A stretch of DNA of 64,000 bases from Patiria miniata. Taxonomy: Eukaryota; Echinodermata; Asteroidea; Valvatida; Asterinidae. Under the pieces are notes generated by a model, which saw only the letters and a list, made by a program, of their open reading frames with translations, did no database searches and was not told the origin of the DNA. Positions 12,046-24,500 of the stretch are shown here, one piece after another. The DNA is taken from the NCBI RefSeq assembly GCF_015706575.1, contig NW_024037054.1:1550001-1614000 (forward strand), given 5' to 3'. Every line of letters begins with the position of its first letter. The stretch's first letter is position 1. Both the position numbers and the translations under genes were made by a program.

Positions 12046-12289
12046 GTTTTCAGGACCATGACCATAAACATGTTTTGGCTTTGGTCATTGGTTGAGCATT
12101 TGTGTGACTTCGGTTGGTTGGAGTGACGTCACTGTTCCGACCAAAATCAAACCAAGGCCAAGGGTCAGTTGCAAAGTGCATTTCAATATGGCAGAAAGAT
12201 AAATACACGACATTTAAACAGTGTTGGGAACAATAAGCTTGTAACGCTTTTTTTAAAAATACGTACATCATATGTTTGTTGATGACATC

Positions 12290-14720
12290 ATGATGACGTC
12301 ATTCCATGTTTGGAATTACTATATATACACATAATCTATTACTACCCACCAAGTTTAAGACAATTGGATATTTCACAATATGTGTTTTAAAATATTGCAT
12401 TTTGATGACGCCATGATGACATCGCACATTTCTAAAAGAAATTGGGCATATATCCATGACCTTCCAAACCTCGTTCGTAAGATATGCAAATAAGATTAAA
12501 AAGAAAATGGAAAATATCAATAAACTAGTACAATTTTCCTATCGCCAATTGACGTGCGATTACGGTCCCATGTTGCAGAAACTGCGTGCGCCCAATATTT
12601 TGTAGAGGATGTATTTAAAACGGTCAAGTGAAGATCACAAATACTATTAAATTCAGCAAATTGAACACAAGTGTGCGTTTGCAAGATCATAAAATTCCTC
12701 CTAAAATGTGTAACAACCACCAATCTGCAGAACATTCTCACACTTGAAAAATCGTTGAAAAAGATGGATTTTGAAGCAAATTTAATCTCATTAAACATCA
12801 AATGACTCCAGGGTAATTTCCCTCCACTACACGTGTCAGACTACGTTCATACAGATTTTTGAGCCATTCAGTCAGATAGTTTTCTCAATAGAAAACTTGG
12901 AAAAATGCACATGCATGATGACGTCACATGCCCTGTGATGACGTCACATGCCCTGTGATGACGTCACATGCCCTGTGATGACATCATCATAACAATACTT
13001 GGCAGTGCTCATTAGTGTGGTTTTAGTCTGTACCAAGTTTGAAACCGATCGGATGATTACAAGTGTTAAATTTTGTAAGTAGAAATACAATCGTGAATAT
13101 TTTAAAAATCGTAAAAAATCTACAGATGACCTCATAGTGACGTCATTTCAGATTTTGTGTGCAAGTACTATTATCTACCCACCCACCAAGTTTCATCACG
13201 ATCAGACGATTCCGTTATATGTGTTTTGAAAAATTGCATTTTAATGACGCCATAATGATGTCACACAATTTTCACAATTTTGGGAATATACCTGCATGTT
13301 ACCCAACAAACATAATACAAAAAGAATTTTGAATTTAGCATATTGCGTTTGTTAGATATGGCTTAAAGGTCCAAAACTTCAAAAAACGATATAAAATGAC
13401 ATGGTGACGTCATGATGACGTCACCTCAATTTTTACCTGCACATCCTGGTCTACCTACATACCCAGTTTCAACCCAATAGGACTTACAGTTCTATAGATA
13501 TAGGGTTTTAAAGTTTGCACATTGAAGATGACGTCACGTGACCCATGATGACGTAATCATGATGTCACTCTTCGGAACACAAACTCACTATGGGGTCTTT
13601 ATATATGTAAAGTTTCATTAGGATACGAGTTTGTTTTAGGTCCAAAGTGCCGTGCTGACTAGACGTGTACAAAGTCTATGGGATTTGGGGTGGAACAAAA
13701 AGAAAAAAAAAGAAAAACTAGAGCTATGCCTGTTCGATGAACAGGACACAGGCTTTTCCGCATTTTAAAAATAATACATGTAAAGAAATACTTTTAAAAA
13801 ATACTTTGTCAAATTTTGTATCAGAAGAAAAATGAAAAAAAGTTGATAAATTAATAAAAAAATAGGTGATGACGTCATCATGACGTCACCTCAGATTTTG
13901 CATAATGACGTCATAATGACATCACACAATTTTTACAATTTTCTGAATAAACCTGTTACCAACAAACATATTACAAAAGAATTTTGATTTTAGCATACTG
14001 TGTTTGTGAGATATGGCTTAAAGGTCCAAAACTTCATATCTTTAGATATAGGTCTTAAAGTGTGCATGTTTAAGATGACGTCATGTGACCCATGATGACG
14101 TAATCGTGACGTCACTCTTTGGGACACAAGCTCACTATGGGGTCGTTATATATTGTAAGTTTCATCAGAATACAAGTTTGTTTTAGGTCAAAAGTGGCGT
14201 GGTTAATTTGGGTTAGAACAAAAAGAAAAGGGAAGAAAAAAAAAGAAAAGAAAAAATATCAGAACAAAAACAATGATTTTTCGCTTTCAAGCGGAAAAGC
14301 AATAAAATTAACACCTCAATTTTTACCTATAACACATCCTGGTCTACCTACATACTGAGTTTCAACCCAATCGGACTTACAGTCCTTTAGAATTAGGGTC
14401 TTAAAGAGTGCATGTTTAAGATGATGTCACGTGACCAATGATGACGTAATCATGACGTCACTCTTCGGTACACAATGTCACTATGGGGTCTTTACATTGG
14501 ACAAGTTTCATTTGAATAAACATGTACAAAGTCTATGGGATTTTGGGTAGGAACAAGGGGAATAAAAAAATCAGAACAGAAACAATGCTTTTCCACTTTC
14601 AAGCAGAAAAGCAAAAAACCAAACAAATCTTAACAAAAACAAAGGTTGTTTTCGGCAAGTTTGCCGAAACGGCCAAAAATCACATGCTGACATCATCACC
14701 TCAATTTATATTTACAACAC
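12290..14720. repeat. TGACGTCA-rich composite repeat
   Basis: There are many TGACGTCA palindromes in units of about 150 bp, each with an ACACATCCTGGTCTACCTAC-like segment and a CAATCGGACTTACAG-like segment. Hairpins resembling the end of the 59673-61012 element occur near 14650-14680. At least two partial copies seem joined. No protein-coding frame is supported. Confidence 0.65.
12917..12982. repeat. 20-bp tandem repeat, about 3.3 copies
   Basis: The unit GATGACGTCACATGCCCTGT is repeated three times without change, then partially. Each unit has a CRE-like palindrome. Confidence 0.9.
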
Positions 14721-14974
14721 ATGCCTGACTGCGTACGCACAAACTTTTGACCCAATTGGCAAAGTGAACATATAAGAACAAAAAGAAATGTTTTCAGCAA
14801 GTTTGCAGAAAAGCCAAAAACATATCAGAAGAAAAACAATAGCTAATTTTCTGATGATAGCGGAAAAGCCAAAAAGTAAAATACAATCTTTTAGATGTTT
14901 TACTTGTGATTTCATAGTCCTTGCACAGAGGTCAATTAAAAAAAATGTGTATAAGATACAAAAAAAAAAATAAG

Positions 14975-15319
14975 TCGGTCTCTGGTCAGCGCGCGCGTCG
15001 ATTTTAAGCATGCGCGTCGATCTTTTTTTTTTCCAAAATGTTCCGCGGTAGCTCCAACAGCGCCCTCTATTTCCGCACCTCCTCAATTTTTTTTACCAAA
15101 GAGCACCAAGGAATGGGAAATTGCACCAAGGCAAATGATCGAAAGCACCAAGGCAAATTATGGAGGACACCAATGTACATGAGGACACCAAAAAAGCAAA
15201 ATAATACCCACCTTGTCTGTACAATCCAAGCTTGAAAAAAAAAAAAAAAAAAGCAAAAAAAAAAAAAAAAAGCCGCGTGGCCGCATCAATTCCGGAACTT
15301 TGGTCTGACCAGAGACCGA
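14975..15319. repeat. Short element bounded by a 15-bp perfect inverted repeat
   Basis: TCGGTCTCTGGTCAG at 14975-14989 is exactly reverse-complemented at 15305-15319. Inside are repeats of GCACCAAGG and long A runs. It ends 55 bp before a COLQ-like exon. No target duplication is clear in the A/T-rich flanks. Confidence 0.5.
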
Positions 15320-15374
15320 ATATTTTTTTTTTTTTGGGCCTAACAGAGCATAAAACTGCACTTGTCTATTTCAG

Positions 15375-15514
15375 ATGGCCAAATGGGTCCAGTAGGGCCA
15401 GTTGGACCAGTTGGGCCAGCAAGCCAGCCAGGTTCCCCAGGCAAAACAGGAGGGCCAGGTCCACAGGGGCCTAAGGGCGAGAAAGGTGACCCTGGAAGCA
15501 GGCTCATGGAAGGG
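15375..15514 (+). CDS. COLQ: COLQ-like exon: collagen triple helix
   Basis: It follows a TTTCAG acceptor and ends at GGG|GTAAGT. After a split first codon it reads a run of Gly-X-Y ([14 protein letters not shown]...GEKGDPG) with one interruption (ASQP), ending SRLMEG. It ends in phase 0. Confidence 0.85.
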
Positions 15515-18500
15515 GTAAGTGGCTTCTTATACTTTCCTGATTTCTTTTGACTCTTGAGAACTCAAATTAATTACATGAAAGATTTCAATAAAACAACCAA
15601 AAACATTCTGCACTTTGTCCTCGCTATTATAGTCCAATGGCTTAAAAAACCCAACTGTGACACACCCGATTAAAGTACCAAATTTGGCACACTTACTTTA
15701 TAGGTCCGTAAAAGACATTCAAGGTGCCCGGTTTTGGTGGCCTAGGTCAAGGTCAAGTCAAAGTTCACATTTTGTACTTTACTGCATATGATGTGAATTT
15801 CCACAAAAGTCTGAAATTTAAAGTTCTGAAAATTGCATAAAAGGACGTTCTGGCAGTTAAGCTATCGCAGTAGAATCGCACCAACACAGCTTGTCAAATA
15901 CTGTCCAATTACATGATGTACAAATGGACGTGGAACACGCAAATTCTGAGACAAATAAGACAGTAATTCATCCTGACCATTGAACAGCTTTTCAAATTTG
16001 TGAACATTTTCAGGTAAAGTTTACACTATTTTCTTCGTCTGAGTCTACGGTGTTACATGACAAAGTGGAACCATGGATATTATTATGCATGCCTTTCACA
16101 AGATCTCTGCCTAAAATGTCAGTACCTGAGTCAACAACATACAAGTTTGTAACTAAAGTGAAAATGTACATTCAAAATACCCAAGAATCTTGATCATATG
16201 TTGCGTAAACAACAACAGTTTTTGTTCAGGGGATTGTTTCTGTAATGCCTCAGATAAAAAGTACTTGTTGAATGTGTTCTTAGTCAGAATACTCACAATC
16301 GAACCAGTGTCGATCATAAGCGGCACTTGTACTCCGTTGATGTCGACGTTGCAGACTACTGAGTCAGTTTTGTTACCCGCATTGTCGGTTGCTAATACAT
16401 GGACGTCTTCATCTTTTGATTCTGCTGTTGACAGGAATCGTCACAGACTTGAAGTACTCCAGTCATTTTCGTACAATGTCGACTAGAACTTGCATGTGCT
16501 CATTCGTTTGTTCCTTTCCTCCTTATTTTTGTCTGCATACCTTGCCAAAATGTCCCACTTAGTGACATACGTTGCATTCCCTTTCTCTGGCAGGACATGC
16601 CCTGTCATTCGCTATGTGTGCTTGAGAACCACAGCGGTAGCAAAAAGTTTGTTTAGTGGACATGTCTGGTTGAAAACGGGAATTTGGAGGTTTGGACTTC
16701 GTGGAAAGGCTGTGGAATTTGCTGACTTTGTTGACCCGGTCTGCTTGACCATTCGTCTCTGTAAGGTTATTGGCCTCTTGCATTGCTTTTTCAAAGCGTC
16801 GCGCCAAGTCCACAGCTTTCTGTCGGGCAAGTTCCTTTTCCATGAGTAAGCTCTCACAGATTTTTTTTACTGTTACTTTTTTTCAACTATAGGCCATTAG
16901 CCTCGGTCCAAAATTTTGGCCACCGGTATCAAATGAGGGAATAATTGTCATAGCGATTCTCAAAGAGCACAAAGAAAATTATGTATGGATTCACCTGGAC
17001 GGAGCCAAAACCAGGGTTTGGTAAACGGCCCCTAGTCTGGTTCCGGCTTCAGGCCCACAGACATAAACACAGGCCTAGGATGTCACGTCAGGGAAGCAGA
17101 CTACATGCGTAGTACACGTCGTTGCTATGAATCTGCCACGTTGAAATGTGTATTGTATTAACACTAATAACAGGCATGACAGGCTGACAGGCGGTCAGGC
17201 CTATGTACAAACTTTTCCAAATAAAATTGCACTTGTACATTGTACATGTAAAATGCATTACTGTGACTGAATATCTACATGTGATTAACCGTGAAGCATG
17301 TAAGTCAGCAGTCATTTATTCTCAAATTGTAAAAAATTTTGATCAGCAAAAAACGGCTGAAAAATTCAGAAAATTATCCACTAGCCTAAATAAGAATATG
17401 GGTCTGCTTCTGGATATCATGTAACATTTTAGGCACATCCACATGTAGGGCCTACATGTACTTTGTATGATTGCCCCTGGACCCCACCCATTAGCGCGCC
17501 GTGCCTGCGCCACTCACCGTTGCTGTTCCTCTTTCTGACTTTTCAATGTTGGCAGGTATGCAAAAAATAGTCGGCATGTGAAAATTTTGTGGCACTTTTG
17601 TGCCCAAGTTGTAACTTGTTCGTGCAAAAAATCATGAAATATGTCGTCTGTAGCTGTCCTGCAGTTTGGCTTCAAAGATCACGAAGTGCAATTTGTACTA
17701 GTACTCGTACCCGTTTTAGGAAATATAAGTTCTATTCTCACAAAACATATAATCTTTACACCTTTCAGCTCGGTATCTTCATGCACCAAATATCTCGGAA
17801 TGTTATTCCATGTTGTCTTGCATCGGTTTTCACTAGAAACATCGCCATTCATTCTCATGCAACCCGACAATCTGCCCATTATCATCTCCCAAATGTCCGT
17901 ACCACACTCGCCCAAAAAGCCATTCCCTTCCAAGGTCCCAAGCTATGGAACTCCCTCCAGCGGCCCTTGCAAAATACCAAATCTGATATCATATTAAAAA
18001 AAACCTTCAAGCAATTCCTTTTAAATAAATACGCCTAAGCCTTGTTCGCTATTTATCTTGTCATAGTTTAATGTATATGCTCCAATAAATTTGTGATCAT
18101 TTCATTCAAATAAAATCATCGACATGTACGTATTCTTTCTTTTCACTTTATAATGAAATCGATTTTCTCTTGTTTAGTTCAACTTTGAGTCTTCTTCACT
18201 ATTAACGTTTAGCTACTGATCAGAGGTTCTTCTTGATTGTGTTAATGATTTGTTCTATCATCATTTTTACCTACATATTATTGTAATTTATTTTCATTTA
18301 TTCCGATTTGCCTTCCATCCCCATTGTCTTGTTTCGTTCATGTTTGTTGTGTTTACAATCCATTTGTCTGTGTATATAATCATGCTAATTATCGGGGTCC
18401 ATACCCACAAGCTAAGCTTTCTTATGGATTCCACATCTCTATTAATTGTATTTATTATCTGCTTATTACCTTGTACTCATGTGAATTATGAGATGAAATA

Positions 18501-21500
18501 AAGTCAAGTTCAAATCAAAATCAAAAGTACTCATACTCAGAATACAAGTACTTGTACTCGTACTCGGAAGTACAAGTACCTGTATTGGAAGTCGGAGACA
18601 TCGTACTAGTCAACCTAAGTACTTGATCGGCAGTACTTGGTACTCGGGGAAAAAAGTACTTGAATATAACACTGCTTTCTAGCGCAGATATTTTACCATT
18701 TGACCACCGAGCTTGCGGGATCGATTGGCAGGTTTGAATCTGATGTACATGTAGCAGCGGATACTGCAATTAAACAATTCATTATATCCTACGTATATAC
18801 TTTGTTAGGATATGTATACCCAAGCATTCCTCTCTCTTGAACATTACTCTGTGTCCTAAGACAAATGTGTTCATGTCTGATGATATGAGGACACCACTTT
18901 TTTTCATGCGCTGTGAACTCGAGCAAGGCTTCCACCTCCACTTGAACATGAGCACAAGTTAATATTAAACATAATACAGCAAGGTAAAACATGTGGTGCA
19001 ACACCAAAAACACACTGTAAGTGCAATGAAATTAGCATATCATGAATATATGTATACAGTGCATGCACAGTCCCTCAGTCACTTGGCAATTTTATTGTAG
19101 CATATTTGTATCTGTATCTGTATCACTCTCAGTACAAACACCTGGTAAGAATGTTGTCGTACGTCAGGTAAGGGTCGAAACGCAATGCAGCTATAGACAA
19201 GCCATTAATTGTTATAATGCGCTGTTTTTATCACTTGGTTGATGTTGATGGAGTCTAGCGCAGCTTTATATGACTTTAGATCAGGTGCTGTACGGATGTC
19301 TTGATGAAATGAAAACCGGTAGCAGTCTTGGTGAGCACGGATTGGTTTGTATGTATGGAGGCTACCAGATGATCTTGTAATTGTACCGATGGGTGAGTTG
19401 AGATAATCCATTATATTGTTTGGTGTTAAACCGTGTGTTTCTTTGTAGACTGATATTAAACGAGATTTAGTCCTTCTGTCCCAAAGTGATTCCCATTTCA
19501 GATTTCATAGGATTGTAGTAATGCTGGATTCTTGGTTGTAATCACGAACTGCGAATCTAGTGGCACGGTTTTGGACCTGTTCAAGTTTCTTAATGTTGGT
19601 GTCGAAGTGGGGATCCCAAATAGTGGAGCCGTACTCAAGCAATTGTCTGACTAACGTTTTGTAGTCTATGGATATCACATTGGTATTGCAGTAGTAAATG
19701 TTCCTCTTTAGGAGTCCTAATATCCTATTGGTCTTGGAGATTATCTGACTGATGTGTGTTAACCATTTCAGATCGTGGCTGAGATTAACTCCCTCTTAAC
19801 TGTTTAACTTCCTCTATGGTGTTACCAATGTGGTAGCTAGACACAACTGGTTTTTTCTTATGAGTAACCCTCAGTAGATGACACTTGGAGATGTTGAAAC
19901 AGAGCTGCCATCTGTTTCCCAACGACTGAGAGTGTCGATGTCATTTTGGAGTATAATCGAGTCCCTAGGTGAGGTGATTTCCCGATATAATTAATATACA
20001 ATCGTCTGCGAACAATCTGACTTTGGAGAGAAGATCCTGAGGGAGGTCACTGATGTATTTTAAAAACATCAGTGGCCATAGAACAGTACCTTGAGGGACA
20101 CCAAAGGTTACTTTACATTTCGCCGAGGCTGTTCCCTCTAGTACCACCCGCTGATAAAGTGATGCGAGGACTGATTCCATCCAACTCAGGTGGCCGTTCC
20201 TGATTCCGAAGCTGTGAAACATTCTCAGGAGCCTCTGGTGGGGCACAGAGTCGAAGGCCTTTCGAAAATCCATCATTATTGGATCTGCCTGACTTTTGTT
20301 GTCAAGGATTCTCGCAAGGAAGGTGATCTACCAATGCTGCCAGCTGTGTGTCGCGAAACCTGTGCTGGTTGTCTGTAAGGACACTGTGTTTCTCGAGGTG
20401 AGCCATTCTGTGGTTATGAAGTATATGTTCCAGAAGTTTGCAGGGAATGGATGTTAGGGAGACTGTAGTTGGCAGGATCCTTCCTGTCGCCTTTTTAAAA
20501 TAAAGGCGTTACGTTTGCATCTAACCAGTCTTGCGGTAATTTGCCTGAGTCTATTGATTTTTGGAAAATCTTCATAAAGACGGGTGCCAGAGCAGAGGCG
20601 CATTCCTTCAAAACTCTCACTGGAATTCCATCCGGGCCAGCTGCCTTGGAGGGATTCAGGTTCTTTAACAATTTCTCTACTCCGACTGGGTGAATGATGA
20701 TATTAGGCATATCTGGAACAGTTGAGTCCCTCGTGGGTGGAATAGAATTGAGGTCCTCTAGTGAATACTGAGCTAAATTGGTTGTTTAAGACATTGGCTT
20801 TGCCGGTTGGGGAGGAAACAGTATTGCCATCGGGTGTTAATAATGTTGTAACACCGAAGACTTCCTGTTTCTTGGATTTGATGAAGTTCCAAAAAGGTAT
20901 GGTGTCAAGGCTTGATCCAATGATGTCTTTTATGTAGTCGTGTTTCACTTTCTTAATTTTCCTATCTGTTGCCCTGGGGAATTTTTTGAAAGCTTCCCTT
21001 GCAGCTTGTGAGTTGGTTTTCTTAGTTTTCTTGTAAAGACGTTTTTTCTTGCAGATGTCACATTTTATTGAGTTGTTGATCCAATATGGTAGTTTCCAGG
21101 CAGATGACGTAAGCTTGGAAGGAATGTGTTGGTTTATGGTGCAGGTCAGGAATTTACTGAAGTTTTTGACAAGTTGATCGGAGCTTAATTGTGGGACAAA
21201 CTCTAGTGTTCAATTTTCTGTATTAAATTCATCAATGAGGCGTGAAATCTCAGTGTAGTTGGCTTTGTTATGCAAATCAATTTTGCATTGGGGCCGTAAA
21301 AGTTTTGGTTTAGCAGAGATGCATGTGGACTATTACAACGTCGTGGTCACTGATTCTTGGAATGACATCAGTACTTACAACAAATGAAGGGCTGTTGGTG
21401 AAGCATAAGTCTAGAGTGTTATCTTGTCTAGTTGGTTGTGTAATCTCTTGGTACAGATTGTGGTCGGCAGCTAAATCATTGCCTTACTAGGTCCTCCATA

Positions 21501-24500
21501 TCTTTCACCGGGGCAAAGTTTCATCTGGTCCCAGAGTACATCAGGGAAATTAAAATTGCCAAGGAGCCACACAAGGCCGTAGGAAGCGGTACGGCAGGTA
21601 CGGCTATGGCCGTACCAATAATAACAGGCATATCTTTTTTTTTTTTTAATGTATACAAGGCCTTGCATGGCCCCAAGGGTGGATTTTTGTTTTTTAACAT
21701 TTTTTGGTTTCTAGATGCTCTGTGGTGCGATCTGAGGCAATTTCTGACCACTTTAACCATTTTTTAAAGGAAAAGATGGTGGTGTATGCAGTACCTGCCT
21801 CTATTGCGACGACACTGAAAAAAAAATGGGTTCCATTTTTTTTTGGGGGGGGGGGGGGGGCATGGCCCCCGTTGCCCTCCCCCAAATTTTTCTTGTGTTG
21901 TTTTTTGTGTTTTGTTTTGTTTTTGTGTTTGTGTTTAAAGGGAAAGGGCGTAATCATACATGTCGCCACTAGGCCTACATGTTAAGTTAAACAAATGGCG
22001 ATTGGCCGCCACCATGAATTTTAGTTGTCCTCAGACTAGTACTTGTGTTTTCTTAAAAAGAAGTGGTTTTCTAAATGAGAAAATTTCAAGGAAGAACCGG
22101 GTTTGTGCAAGCAAAATTCAGGGAATAATCCGTTGAAGTTAATATCTTGTTGGAAAATTCCAAAATCATTCAAAGAAAGTAATTACCGCTGTGAATCAGA
22201 GTTTATGAAGGGACGGAAAGTGGGATTTGCTATCAACAAGACCGTTCGTCATTCTTTACCTGATGGGATGTGAATCAATTGGAGGATGAGAGACTCTGCG
22301 AGCTGATGTATTTTTTTTTAGAAAAAAAAAAACTTAACAAATACGCTTGGCAGTTCAATCATGTACGTACACTGGTATCCATACCGGTGAATTAAATTTC
22401 TAAAAATACATCAGCCCGCAGAGGCTCTCGTCCTCCAATTTGATTTACATCCCATAAGGTAAAGAATGAGGAACAGCCCTGTTGATGCTGATAGCAAATC
22501 CCACTTTCCGTCCCTTCATAAACTCTGATTCACAGTGGCAACTTTCTTGAAATGATTTTGGAATTTTCCAACAAGATATTTAGTATCAACGGATTATTCC
22601 CTGAATTTTGCTTGCACAATACCGGTTCTTCCTTGCTATTTTCTCAGCTAGAAAACCACTTCTTTTTAAGAAAACGTAAGTACAAGTCTGAGGAAAACTA
22701 AAATTCATGGTTAAATTCCATTTGACTTAACGTGTAGTGCATGGCGACATGTATGATTACGCCCTTTCCCTGTAAACACAATCATGGATCAAGCTAAAGA
22801 GCACAAATCTAGAAAGAGAGTCAAGCTACAGTTTTGATGTGATGCTTGTGATGTAATTTATCATCTTTGATGACCCACCCACTGAAACACGAATACATTT
22901 CATTCAAAAAGTCAGGGGAAAGTGGCCAGGAAATGCCTCAGATTGCACTACAGAGCATCTAGATCCAAAAAAAGTTTTGCGATGAGCAAATGTCCAAAAC
23001 TTTTCACTACGATAGGCTAAATTTTGACGATTTACGTAAAGTTCATCAAGTGACATATACTGGTTAAACTTGCAGATGTGCAGTGCTCCAAAATGTGTCT
23101 TGTACAAATTACGAAGAATAAAATTCCCTGTATACATACATATTGTTGGGGGGTAGATAAATTTCTGAAAACGTCCACATCAAAATCCACATCAAAATAG
23201 GACTGGCACAGTGTTCCGATGATAAATGCCGAATGGAGACACAGTCCACAGAGAAGCTTGGTGAACAAACTTTTGTAATTATTGTCAATAAACATATGAG
23301 CATATATATATCTCATATGCACCTGCAATTCTTTCTTCTACCCATCAGCAAATTATCATTGTTCCCAATGAGATTGCCATGCATTCCATCCGAGCTGAGG
23401 CAGCTCTAGTCTATCGTATGGATGACAAGAAACTGTACTTCAGGGACACAGAGCACTGGAACTGCCTGATGACAGAAGGCTCCATGAAGGTCATTGCAGG
23501 ACCCCCAGGGTCACCTGGCCCCCAGGGGGACATGGGACCTCCTGGGCCACAGGGACCCAAAGGGGCTAAGGGAGATTTGGGTGATTACAGTGGTGGAGAT
23601 CAAGAGGTAAGACCACAGACTGTCCTTTCTGTATGGTAAGACCATGTAGGAAAAGAACATGTAGGAAAAGAACCCAATAACTAATTGAGAAGATCTTTAG
23701 ACATAGCCTAGCAGCCTTCGGAACTAACTGTTTACTCTTTACATGTATATGTCAAGGGCGGATCCAAGGGGGGGGGGGGCCAAAGGGGGCCATGGCCCCC
23801 CCCAAAACGAAACCAATTTTTTGTTTTTTTATGTGACATCGCAATAAAGGCAGGCAATGAGTACACCACCATCTTTTCCTCAAAAAAACATTGGTTAAAG
23901 TGGTCAGAAATTGCCTCAGATCGCACCACAGAGCATCTAGAATCCAAAAAATTCCCCCACTTTTTTGGGGGACCAAAATTTTTTTGGCCCCCCCCCAAAA
24001 AATTGTGTTCTGGATCCGCCCTTGGTATATGTTAAGTTAGGGCACTTCAGCTCATCTTCCAATGTACATGTACCTGCCCTCTTTCAGCATAATATTGAGC
24101 ACATTATGTTCTGTGAGGTTTTCAATGATTAATTATGTACATTTGGCAGGCAAATAATCATGTTGCTGTTGGGCACACTGCACAAGGAACAGCTCTTGTA
24201 TAGAGTCCATACCATTGTGCTTGAAATTGTGAATATATCTTTTTATGACAGATGTCCAAGATAATAAATAGTGCTGATTTTTTTCTATTTCTAAATGTTC
24301 AAGGTTTGTGGCAATTATCTGATTGAAGGAAAGGAGCAATGTGATGACGGGAATGACATTGACACAGACAGCTGCATATGTAAGTTGTTTGTTCTCATAA
24401 AATAAATTAAACAAATTGCAGTCCTTATGAATATCTCATTGGAGATGAAGCCGCCTTAAGTCGTATGGATAATAGATTTCTGTTATTGACATGGTGTATT

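Noticed and set aside
15158..15361. Frames with long Phe or Lys runs
   Set aside because: They are readings of A/T homopolymers inside the short inverted-repeat element.
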